A stretch of DNA of 64,000 bases from Mansonella perstans (Eukaryota; Nematoda; Chromadorea; Rhabditida; Onchocercidae): positions 620,001 to 684,000 of the forward strand of contig JBAMDO010000577.1 of NCBI GenBank assembly GCA_037074765.1. The letters are read 5' to 3'. This document shows, piece by piece, positions 1 through 13,000 of the stretch (position 1 is its first letter; each line of letters opens with the position of its first letter). The notes beneath the pieces were generated by a model. That model saw only the letters and a program-made list of their open reading frames with translations, searched no databases and was not told the origin of the DNA. A program made the translations under genes and the position numbers.

Positions 1-1282
1 AAAAAAAGCTAACCTGAACTTTTATCTTGAAATTATATCGAATACTTTTCATCACACCATTAGGCACATAAACCAATATGTAATTTGTCTTGTTCATTAT
101 CACTATTAACTTAGCAACTGATAAAAAATTTCAGCAACTGATACTGTTATATGATTATTGCCAACTCTTCAAGCTATTTTATCATGGATTGTTTTTAAAA
201 ATTTCCTGAAAATTATCATAAATAACATCTTAACAAAAGCTCTAATTACTCTAATTAATTATATATAACGAATATGGAATTTCATTAGAGGATGAAAGAT
301 GCGATATTCCTCCCTATTCTATTCTATAACAGTACAACTATTTGGTCAACAAATATGCCATTAGTCGGTCGATACATAGCGATTATAAACTATCTTACCC
401 ATTTCCTACATTCTATCCCTCCACCTTCATTGCTGTCCATCCTATCAACGGCATGATAATGAATGATGATATTATGTTTGGTCAGCTGTTGGTCAGTCCC
501 CGCCTAAATCTTTGACCAATGTTACAACTATTGCTGACACTAATAAATCAAGTGTAGAAACAGTTTAAAATGTTATTAATGAAAAAAGAGAAACAAAGAA
601 AGAAAGAAAGAACCTGGATCTCCCAGATAAATTTGGTGGCTTGCGGTAGCAATTAATGATGCAGCTGTGCATTATCATCAGTGCAGCTTTATTTCGATTG
701 ATTTTATCGCGAACTCTCACTGTCCTCTGTCATATTTGTCCCGCTATTAACCAGTAGCAGCATTATGATATATGTCTGTTGTGCTAACATATGTATGTCC
801 ATATCGGGGTAAACTTCACATGGAACTTATTCAAATTAAATTTAACAATTTCTCATACTTTGAAAATAGCGCCCTTTCCTGTAAGAAGCGACGAAAGATC
901 AATGATCATTGTTGCATTGGGAGAGTTAATCGCTAGTAAATAACGTATGTGGGGAAAAATGTGCTAGAATTAAGCGGGTTTGGTTTGATTCAATTTGGGT
1001 TTAGCTGATTAAATCAGGTCAAAGAATGTTTCGTTCTGATGGATTTAATTGATTCAGTTTGGGTTTAGCTGATTAGATCAGGTCAAAGAATGTTTCGTTC
1101 TGATGGATTTAAGATTGATTCGGTCAATAAGATTTTGTTTCACTTTGATCTAACAATATTAGTTGGTTTTTTTTTTTGAAAAATAAAATCGTTCTTCGTT
1201 TTTTCTTATCAATAAAATTCTAAACAATATCGTTTGAAATATGTGAATGGAAATAAATTTGCAATAATTTCTTCCTTTTTAG
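1..1282. other. Gene-free upstream region of the V-ATPase d gene
   Basis: No exon could be supported here on either strand. The stretch is AT-rich and holds a short AAAG/GAAA-rich run near 580-612 and a tandem duplication at 987-1116, listed separately. It probably includes the promoter of the + strand gene that starts at 1283, but no core promoter motif is convincing. Confidence 0.5.
987..1116. repeat. Two-copy tandem duplication, unit about 64-66 bp
   Basis: Copy 1 spans 987-1050 and copy 2 spans 1051-1116. Both run from GATTCA(A/G)TTTGGGTTTAG to GATGGATTTAA with only a few differences, so the duplication looks recent. A truncated third start (GATTCGG) follows. It lies about 170 bp upstream of the V-ATPase d start codon, in the likely promoter. 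Confidence 0.85.
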
Positions 1283-3522
1283 ATGCTCGAATATTTCTTC
1301 AATATTAATCACGGATATTTGGAAGGCTTAGTCCGAGGATTCAAAGGAGGGATCCTATCAGAAACCGATTATGCTAATCTTATTCAATGCGAAACTGTTG
1401 AAGGTAACTTCGATAACTTGCAAAAAAATTGAAGTAAAGTTTCATTTTTTTTTGAGAGAGAGAGAGTGATTGCATTGAATGTCGAGAAATTAATCTTCAT
1501 AGATTCTATGAGAAATATCAGTCATTAAAGGGATAAAGAATGATTCTTAAGAAGTATTTATTCATATAAATATATGAATAAATACTTCATTCATTTATTC
1601 ATATAAATATATGAATAAATAATGGCATAGCCATGATTTATTCATATAAAGCTTTTATGGAAATTGCTAAAAAGTTTATGGAGTTTTCAGATCTGAAACT
1701 TCATATTCAATCAACGGACTATGGAAATTTTCTAGCAAATGAACCTGGCACAATAACAGTTCAGGTAAATCACTAGACTATGAGAGTAGGTTAGCATTTA
1801 TCTGGAAAAATAACTCTTGTACCTTCGTTTGTAGAGAATCTATTTTTTGCGATTCTTTGATTTTAATTTTGCAGATTATTGATGAGCGATTAAGAGAAAA
1901 GTTGGTAACAGAATTTACATATTTTCGAAACAATGCTGTGGAACCATTGTCAACATTTTTGGACTATATAACGTTAGTTTCAGAATTTATGACTGTTTAT
2001 ATTTTTGATTCTTTCTAAAGTAGTGATGATCCTCCAGTTATCGCTTTCAATTTTTTTGTTGAACATAGTTAATATCAGGTACTCATATATGATTGATAAC
2101 ATCATTTTGCTCATTACGGGAACATTACATCAGCGACCTATCAGTGAGCTTATCTCAAAATGTCATCCTCTTGGTTCTTTTGAGCAGATGGAAGCAATTC
2201 ATATCGTTTCAACACCAGCAGAGCTTTATAATGCGGTACTCGTGGACACTCCTTTAGGCAAGAAACAGCTTTTATTTTTAGTTACAAAATATTTAAGATC
2301 TGATGCGACATATACAGATTTTCATGCCATGTAAAACCATACTATTTTGAAGTTCTCTGTTAATTTACAAACTTCCAAATTGCAGATGTTAGCAATCGTT
2401 TAATGAAGATTATTATGATGTGTAAGATGTAATGGTTTTGGAAGTTCTTTTTTAATTCAAACAATACTAACTTTAACTTAGCAGAATTTCGACTTTTTGT
2501 TTCAGACTTCTCAGAGCGTAATAATTTTTTTTATCATAATCCTTGAAACACCATTTATTTATTCTTTTGCAGCAGCATACTTTGTTGATTGTATCAGTGA
2601 ACAGGACTTGGATGAAATGAATGTGGAAATAATTCGTAATACTCTATATCGTTCCTATTTAGAAGATTTCTACAAATTTTGCAAACGTTTAGGAGGCACA
2701 ACAGCCGAAGTTATGGGTGAAATTCTTGCGGTATGTTGAAAAAAATAAATATTCTAAATTACAATGCTATCTTCCTAAGCTTCATTGAAACCAGACATTT
2801 CTAAATTATGTTCGATTTCAGTATTCTTTGTATAGAACTATTCTCATATGAATGCTGTTCAGGTCAATACTGAGTTATCCTTCCCATGAGTATTTTTTAC
2901 AGTTCGAAGCGGATCGGCGTGCCATCATAATAACGATCAACAGCTTTGATACCGAGTTGGCGAAGGAAGATCGAGTCAAACTTTATCCACGGTGTGGAAA
3001 ACTTTATCCTGAAGGTATATTTCTATCTTCAACGTTTAATATCGAAGCTGTTGAAACTTCTTAATATTTGATATTAAGGACTAACTGGATTATCAAAGGC
3101 GGATGATTACGAACAAGTTAGGCAAGTCTGTGAATATTATTCAGATTATCGCGCGCTTTTTGAAGGATCCGGTCTACAACCAGGCGAGAAGGCTCTTGAA
3201 GATAAGTTCTTAGAATACGAAGTGAGTTTCGCATCATTATCTTTGAAATTCCAACGCCCTTTTTTTTTACGATGACACAATAAGATTCAAAATCTGGCTC
3301 ATTTCAATAATTCGTAAAATTATTAGGACTAAATCAAACTTTTCGCTACAATATTTTCAGGTGAAACTGAACGTTCAAACATTTTTACATCAGTTCCATT
3401 TCGGTATATTCTATGCATTCATCAAGCTTAAAGAGCAAGAAATGAGAAATATCATTTGGATCGCAGAGTGCATATCACAAAGGCATCGAGCTAAAATTGA
3501 TAACTACATTCCGATTTTGTAA
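1283..3522 (+). CDS. vha-16: V-type proton ATPase subunit d (V0 sector), vha-16/ATP6V0D orthologue
   Basis: Subunit d caps the membrane V0 ring of the V-ATPase and couples it to the central stalk of V1, supporting acidification of endosomes, lysosomes and secretory compartments. Exons are 1283-1403, 1691-1764, 1875-1972, 2079-2257, 2573-2730, 2903-3014, 3079-3221 and 3361-3522. All join in phase to give 348 residues, the family length. Recognisable blocks include [13 protein letters not shown] near the N-terminus, [61 protein letters not shown] and the C-terminal [13 protein letters not shown]. The start ATG directly follows an acceptor AG at 1281-1282, as expected for a trans-spliced message. 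Intron 4 uses a GC donor (2258) and a tandem NAGNAG acceptor (2567-2575). The function is established for the family. The symbol follows the C. elegans orthologue. Confidence 0.95.
1555..1650. repeat. Near-palindromic AT repeat in intron 1 of the V-ATPase d gene
   Basis: The segment TTTATTCATATAAATATATG continues into AATAAA and occurs twice, around 1557-1583 and 1596-1621. Each copy is almost its own reverse complement. A third partial copy, TTTATTCATATAAAG, lies near 1637-1651. Foldback could form a strong hairpin in the intron. It carries no coding signal. Confidence 0.7.
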
Positions 3523-4188
3523 AACATCAGTTTTTGCAGAAATTCCTGTTTTTTTCCGTTATTTCTTACTAATCGTAGAAAAATCATTTCATGTTGTGGA
3601 TCACTTATGGACATATTCAGTATCGCATTTTTCGTTCTGCTTTATCTTTAGAGATTTTCACCGCTATTACGGAGTTAATTTACTATTCTAATTGGTTAAG
3701 ATATCCCGTGATACGTTAATGTAGCAAATATCTGTGCAGCTTTTATATATCCTAGTCACACACAGTATTCTGTTTGTTTATGCTTTCATTTCGTTGCATT
3801 GTAGTTTAAAAAAATGCACATTCCCGGTGTTGGTAATATTTCTTTGCAGTTACTTATTATTTGTGAATAACGAACAACACGATAGGACAGTCATACTTAT
3901 CCTTACGATGTTGCTTAGAAAGCAGTTATAAAAAATAGGATTTCCAGATTTTGGAAACCATGATCATATATGATAAATAATCCTAGTAGTCTTATAAGTA
4001 ATGGAACATCACCTCATGCACCACTTATATATTAACTTCAACTCCTTTAGCTAAGGTCACATGTGCGAGTCAAAATAGGTTTGAAATGTCATCATCACCT
4101 AAACATATAGATAAATTCTTTTTTGCTTACTACTTGCATCAGAACAAAAAAGTTTATCGACCATCACTTAACAATAATAAATCTTCCA
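3523..4188. other. Convergent intergenic region between V-ATPase d and RPS15
   Basis: About 670 bp between the stop of the + strand V-ATPase d gene and the stop of the - strand RPS15 gene. It should carry both 3' UTRs. Short ORFs here show no splice structure or recognisable family. An AATAAA around 4176 could serve the V-ATPase transcript, but it sits almost against the RPS15 stop. Confidence 0.5.
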
Positions 4189-5870
<1,682 letters not shown>

Positions 5871-8800
5871 GATTGCAGTAGAATAATTTACACAACAACA
5901 ACAACAAGTTCTGCAATTAAAGAAAAAACTTAATTTGATATTTTAATGCATAATACAAATTATATCATAGCAAAAAACTTGACAATATACAAAAATCATC
6001 TTATTGTGTTATCTCATCCAATAATTATCTATTAATAACTATTCTTGAAATAATGCACAAAAAAAGTTTCATTTTCCAGTAGCAAAGGGTTAGCAAGAGA
6101 AGTCTTTAATCTCTCAAAGTATATTGAACCCAAATTACATCACTTCATACTTTCTCCCGTAAAATCTAACTTGATGAGTTCGTTCAACTTAGAAAACCAA
6201 AGAACAAATATTTTTTAACTTAAATAGGCTAAGATATACAGGTGACACGTATTTATCTTAGTAATACGCAAGCATAATACAAAACATTGGCAATAATTCC
6301 AGAAAACAGTGACACCACTTAGATTTCATTCACTAAGCACAAATGCTTAACTAGTTGATAGATTAAATTTAAACCTCATATCCCAAATACTTAATTATTG
6401 AATGTATTAAATAACAGGAAAGTCGTTTTAAGTATATACTTTATTCCTTCCCATTGATTGACTTAAACAACCACCTCTTTTTTTTTAATTCAATAAAAAC
6501 CCAAATTTCAAAGCAACGATAACCACCTAAAAGCTGTAGTTATCGTCTTTCGAACCACGTCAAACCATTGTTCGATTGTAGCATTATTTGGTGTAGTAGC
6601 GATATGAAATTAGTTGGTATTATTGAATAAAATGAAAGGAAAGATATAAAAGATGAAAAGGCGAAAATCGATTTGTAAGGCCTACGAGATAGCTAGAAGG
6701 AAGATGTTAATCAAGTGGTTAGAGTGAATTTTTTTTCCTGAAAACATCGCTATAAGTTATCAAGTGAGAAGATTTCCTGAATGCATTCCAATTAGATAAG
6801 TGTGATTGTATAAAAAAAAAGAACCAAAAGATATATAAATGTTCATTTGTTTTCCTGAAAAGAGTTAGGATTTCAGAGTGTTGCTATGTAAGTATCTTAG
6901 ACTGAAAACATTTACCATACTTCTGCTTCTTTCTTTTCTATCCTTCATATCCAATATATCACTCGTTCTTGTCATATTTTATTAGTATCATTGCAGTAAT
7001 TGATCGATTGCTTAATTTTTTCTTCATTTAAATTTATTTTATGGAAACCTCCTTTGTCTTAGAAAAAGCTTGAAGCTATGCCTAGCAACGACATATGCCT
7101 CCGTTAGGATTTCTTTATGCCAGACAGGCCCTTCTGAAGAGTTAGACAAATCTTTGAGCAACCATTCCAAGAGAAGGAAGGATAACCTTCTTCAAACTCA
7201 GGCAAAAACATTTCTATTAGTTCTACAAGGCCATCTGTCTATGAAAAAAACATTCTAACCCATATGGCCTGAGATTCTTGCTGTCTCATTCAAATCAAAC
7301 TTGCTAGATTCTGATAGATGAATCTCTGAAATAAACAATGGGAACAGTTTCCTCATTTAAAAAATTCATTGCGCAAACTCAATTGATTCATTCAACGTGG
7401 ACAAAATCCTCCAAATTTTCGTTCGCGAAGCTAAAGAAGCTACGACGAAAATGACGATGATGATGATGATCATTTTACCACGTATCATTTTATCTGCGTT
7501 ATTGCATTTACATCATTGAGAACTCTCAGGACATTTTTTTAAGCACTGTCTAATATTGCTATACTGTTTACGATTATTTATTGGAATGAAAACGTAAAAA
7601 TTATAGATTATGATGAACTGTAATGACTGATATCTACTAAAGTTACAATAATTCTTTTTTTAAATAAATTGGAAATGTGTTAAAATGAGCTGTAAATTAC
7701 GAAGACTGTGAGAATTTCCGAGAAGAGATTGGAAGTTTAATCAAACCTAAGCCAACAAATTCAAGCCATCATATTCAAGCCTATCCAAGAAATTCAAGCC
7801 ATGTATTTGTTTTCTTCTGTCATGTGATTATTACACTATTCGATCTAATCAACAGTATTTGAGAAAACAATATGTCTTAGCTAGAAAATTTAATTAGCTA
7901 ATTAATATACAGATTTTTAAATCAGCCTTTAGAATGAAATCAAAATTTTGCAACGATGTATGTATTTGTACTACCAAGAACTCTCAGAAAATAAAGGGAC
8001 AAAAGTGGTGACCGAAAGGAGATTGGGCACATGATGATGTGCCAGTGAACCGTCGAGATGAAACAAATTTTCTGCTCAATCCTAATTTAGTTTTCAAATT
8101 CAATTTTAATTTTGATCAATTCAGTTCTTATTTTGCCTTTTTTATGTCGCTGTAATTGATGTGAAAGATTTTGGTAATCCACTTGCTTCTGTTTCTCACT
8201 TCTTTTTCTTAAATAAGAGAAAATTAAACTGGATATCTTTAGAATGTGATAAATTTATCACATTGTAGCTGCACTGACCAGTGTGTAGTTCTTCTATTAA
8301 TCAGCTTAGCGGTCAATTTAATGTTATAATTTCTTTCTTCTTGACTGATCTGTTAGTAAATTTTGATTTATTAAAAAAATAAAAAAGGTCAGTTAAATAA
8401 CTTCTTCCATCGAAGTAAATTTTCCGGCTTAATCAGTGGTGATAGTTATCCAGCTTGTTATCTCTTCGTCATCTTTATCAAAAGAAAAAAATTACTTTTA
8501 TTGATCTATCGTAGAATAAATTAAAGGCTGAAAAGATCAGTAATGAAAATAAAAAAAATTCTGCTGTTCTTGAATTCGAAATCAAAATTTTGAAACTAAA
8601 ATTTCCTTAAAAATTTCGTTCAAAATTGATTTTTTACAAAATTGGGTTATAAAAAGAATGAACGATTTCCATTTTGACATTGACGCGAATACTTCAACAA
8701 ATCATATCTGTCCATTGCTCCTCTGTCTTTCATTTATCTGCCATTGGTGGAAACTTTTTATTTTTCCATTGGTGTTTTCCATCGATCGGTAATTTTAAAT

Positions 8801-10010
8801 GCCATTTTAAAACATTTATTAAAATTTTAGTTTGATAGAAATTGCAAATTTTACACTTTTACCGCACTGAATAGACGACATAAAAGATTTCATAGTTTGT
8901 ATATTGATTAAATTTTATGAATGCGACTGCTACTCTTTACACTTATTATTGTTTATTTACTTCAAACAAATTCATATATCGAATCGATTTTTCCCATTCT
9001 AAAGTTATTACACGTAAACAGTTGTCATAGTCGAGGATGTCATTCTTCCTATACGATTATTTAAAGGGATCGTTTCCGATCATCAATTAATTGCATTTGT
9101 TGTCATTCATAATTTTTGTTCTAAATATCTTTATCGTCTCTTTGTCCACTGTACATTACACTGTTGAATCAATAGTTGCATGATTATGTCAAAATTTTAA
9201 TTGAACAGAAATCAATCGTTTCGATTTTCAAAAAGCCCCGTTGCTATAAATTCGTTTAAAACAATCAATTTCAATTTTGATCATTAATTTTAGATCAATT
9301 TTCTCACTTTTGACTTTAGTTTATAGCTGATGTTGAAGTAAGCAAGTAAGTGCTACGTAGTAATTACTATCAATTCCTTCTGGTTTACCTATTCAGAAAT
9401 GTCTTACCTCCGGAAAGAAAAAAGATATTTTTTCGTATTTATGTAAATCATCATCGATTTTTACAAATACATGCAAATGGAATAAGTCTTAGACGGATTT
9501 CCCTCAGTTTTTGTGATTTTCTTATTATTAAGATTAATTAATCGACTAATTAATTAAGCCACAGTTTATCATTTTTGTAGGTTTTTTTGATTTGATTCAA
9601 ATGCAGAATCCGAAAAATTTAGCCATAAAATGCTTCTAACTTATCCATGCTTTTGAAAAAAACAATGAGGGGAATACATGGATTACTTCTCACACGATTT
9701 TTAAATTTAAATTGAAAGTTTACAACTCAGGAATGTATGTATAAAACATGGCAACTGTACACATATCAAAGAAAAGAAAATGTGATCAATAAAAAATAAA
9801 CAAAACCAAGTGTAATTTCATTCGTTGCAATCTATGATCGGAAATTTCAATTTTTTAATTTCAATCATTTTTTTCTTGCGGAACACCCACTTGCTAACTA
9901 CCTGCTTTGTAAATGATTTGAATATTTTATGGAAACTTTCATCGAGATTTATTTTAATATGGAATAGATTCAAATGGTTCAAATGTTTACCTATTTCAGA
10001 ATTTTGTAAA
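5871..10010. other. Long gene-poor intergenic region
   Basis: About 4.1 kb between the divergent RPS15 and ABCA genes. I found no exon chain or protein family on either strand. One ORF at 7070-7258 follows a plausible acceptor, but it resembles nothing I know and has no partner exons. Both flanking genes start outward, so the stretch should contain both promoters. No CRISPR-like or transposon-like structure is visible. Confidence 0.5.
9991..10010 (+). promoter_or_regulatory. Probable spliced-leader acceptor of the ABCA gene
   Basis: The sequence TTTACCTATTTCAG ends at 9999, 11 bases before the ABCA start codon, with no upstream coding exon. A strong acceptor without a donor this close to an ATG is typical of nematode trans-splicing. 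This is inferred, not shown. Confidence 0.45.
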
Positions 10011-13000
10011 ATGCTACCATTATGGAAACAAGTAATGCTACTGATGTGGAAAAGTCTTCTAATCAGAAAGCGACAAAAAGTTTGCAATCTTTTTAGCAAT
10101 TAAAAAAAAGTAATTGCAACAATCAAAAGGATTTGCATCATAAAAGTGGGACTAAAAAGTGTCACCACTTAATTGCCAATAATACCAAATTTTTTGAAAC
10201 AGCATATTAAAACTTTAAAAATTTAATTCATCGCCAGTTTTGCGAATGGAAAATTTTCAGTTCAATAAGCTATTTTGCTGGGAAGAAAAATGTTTCTGTT
10301 TTCGAAAATTCAAAAATTTTGAATTCATGCCAAAATTCGTTTTTTTTTTTTTTTAAATTAGATCACATAATTTGAAAATTTAAAAAAAAAGCTTTAAGAA
10401 TTAAAATTTAGATCTGGTTAGCTCTTGAATTATTATTACCAATTATTCTATTTGGTATTCTTGCATTAGTAAGAGCGAGGAATTTTACGGAAACATATTC
10501 AGCATGTAAGTTCGTTGCATTTTTACATAAATCACTTGGCTAACTGAATTTTGGCTCATTTTTTTTTTTTTTTATTGCTACTACAAAACGGAATTCTTAT
10601 CTGTTTCCTTAATTTGGTTACAAGTGTTAAATCTAGCAGTTCTCAGGTTAAGCACCTCATTTGGAGATAAATATGTGGTATCTGTTACATGTTATTTTCT
10701 TATCATTGTACGGTATCGTCATTCTTGATGATGATACCTTTATCAACAATGAACTTTCACATTCTCAACCTATAAGGTGCTAAATTCAGGTCATTATGAT
10801 GCAAAGGCCTTTCCATCTGCTGGGCTTTTGCCTTTTCTTCAGAGTTACTTGTGCTCTTTCACTAATCCTTGCTACAATACTCCAACAACAGGTGACGATA
10901 CCGCCGAAGTTAATACTGAAGGACGCAAACAATCAATGTAAGTATCAACGATGCGAATTTTAAGCAAAGTTCCAAATTGAATTTGAAATCAAAATCTTGG
11001 TAAAAGATTATATTTGCATATTGCAAATTTCCAATAAAAAAGGCCTTTATTTTTTCAATCGTTGAATTCTTGCTACTGGACAAAAATTAGCATAAAATTT
11101 GAATTTATCATTACAGCATTGTTACAATTGCTAGAGATATAGCAGAAGTGTATGTTGCGATAGGTTCAAAACCAATTAAATGGACTAATCTATCGGATTC
11201 GATCATTTCACTGATTGATTCATTTGCCAATCTCAAACCAGGTGCCTTCCAGCGATCCATCCGCTTCGTTTCATTTTTCAATTCCACTGATGAAGCTGTC
11301 AAATTCTTCAAATCAGCTTTAAATATCAGTGACAAATTGTCTATCAGCTTAAGTGAAATCCAAATTACACCAATTCATGCTCTGGAAATTATCAAAAAGG
11401 TTTGTTTATCTCTAGTCAAAATTAAACTGAATCGTTGTAAGACGGAAGACAGAATTCGTAAAATTTATTTTGCTGCAAGCTTGGATTTTTCAAATCATTT
11501 TTAAATATGACATCTTCAAATCAACTTTAAATGTCACTATTTTCAATGTAATTAGCGTCAAACTGACATTTGCAATATCAGTTTTTGATGGAAATAATTT
11601 AGATTTCACTCTTAACAAGCAATGAAAGTTTCACTTGGGAAGAAATTAATTTATTATGTAATTCGATACGACGTTCAATCTATCCGACAGAAAGCTTTCA
11701 ATCAGATAAACTATGCAAACAACTTGAAAGTCAAACATTGCAATATCTTATGCAATTTAATTCAAAGCAAATTATTACAGTAATATTAAAGGCTTTACAC
11801 AATGTATGGCTTATTTTTCTCAATAATGCTTTTATTTTATTTTTAAAAAGTGCAAATCTTAAATGAATGAATGAATAAATTTACATTTGCGATTTAATAG
11901 GAACGTTATTTTTGAAGATAACTAAAAAATTCATAAAATTTCAGAGGAGAAATTTGAAATTCTTAGAAGAAATACGAAATCGGTGAAGAAATATTATAAA
12001 GCTCTATGTCACATAAACCTTGAAAGAGATTGTAAAATTTAAAAATGATTTTCAGTGGCTCAGAAGTACTCACAATGTCAGTATAGAATACGAAGAGCTG
12101 TTGAAAATATTTAACACTTTACGTAGCTTTCGAAACGATCGAGTAATCAGAAAGTTTCTCTCAGTCTTATCAGTTGTTAATTCCAGTAATTATACTTCAC
12201 TAATTGATGCAATTCACTGTGGGAATAACCGTAAGTTTTTCATTTTTTAATTGGAATTGATTTCAAGTTATTTGAATGGCTTGTAAAATCAATTTTTTGT
12301 AAAATTTAAATAGAAATATTTAAATAAAATCGATTTCTCCCACATTATTCATTTCAGTAGCTTTCCCGATATCTTTGATTCAGAATGCTACAACTTCTCT
12401 ATGCATACTTTTTGCATAAAAATTATTGTTTAAGGCAGTTGAGCTAAATTAATCCAATCGTAAATTTAATAAAATTAATTTAAGAAATTTATTCAGTTTA
12501 CGATCAAAGTTCATATGAGAGCAATGCGTTCATTCCTGATGCAAAAGCAGCAGCATTTAAATACAGCGTTGAAAGAGATCAAATATACAATTTTTTGCGT
12601 CACATAAGACCTGAACATGCTCAACAACAGGATAAAAAGAAAGAATTTTGTGGTACTATCCCCATTCATTCAGGTACTACAGTCATACCTGAATTGAGTT
12701 ATTTAACCTTAATTAACCTCAACATTTTTTGCTTATTATTTATTTTACTTTTTGGTAACGAAAGCATTATTGTATTCCTCCAGATACAAACTGTTCCTTA
12801 CTGGAAGGTGCAGCTTTATCACATTTAATGCCATTGATCAATGGATATATCCTGTTGGCGCCAGCATCTCCTGTTGTTTACGCATTTGCTGAAAAGGTAA
12901 TGTTGTGGTAGATTTTAATTATTCTACTATAATTAATTAAACATTACTAACAATTCATAGATTCAATAATATCAATGTCTTGCACTTTGGCATCAATGTT

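Noticed and set aside
7070..7258. 62-codon + strand ORF in the 5.9-10 kb gap
   Set aside because: No ATG-exon-donor chain, no known family, and length compatible with chance in this region.
9818..10103. Overlapping ORFs of about 92 codons on both strands just before the ABCA start
   Set aside because: The + frame only shares its last 23 or so codons with ABCA exon 1 (ATG at 10011). The upstream part runs through the TTTCAG acceptor and looks like leader sequence.
11944..11998. Possible extra ABCA exon after a TTTCAG
   Set aside because: It gives a stop in one frame and is not needed: exon 5 (ending 11803) joins 12056 in phase.
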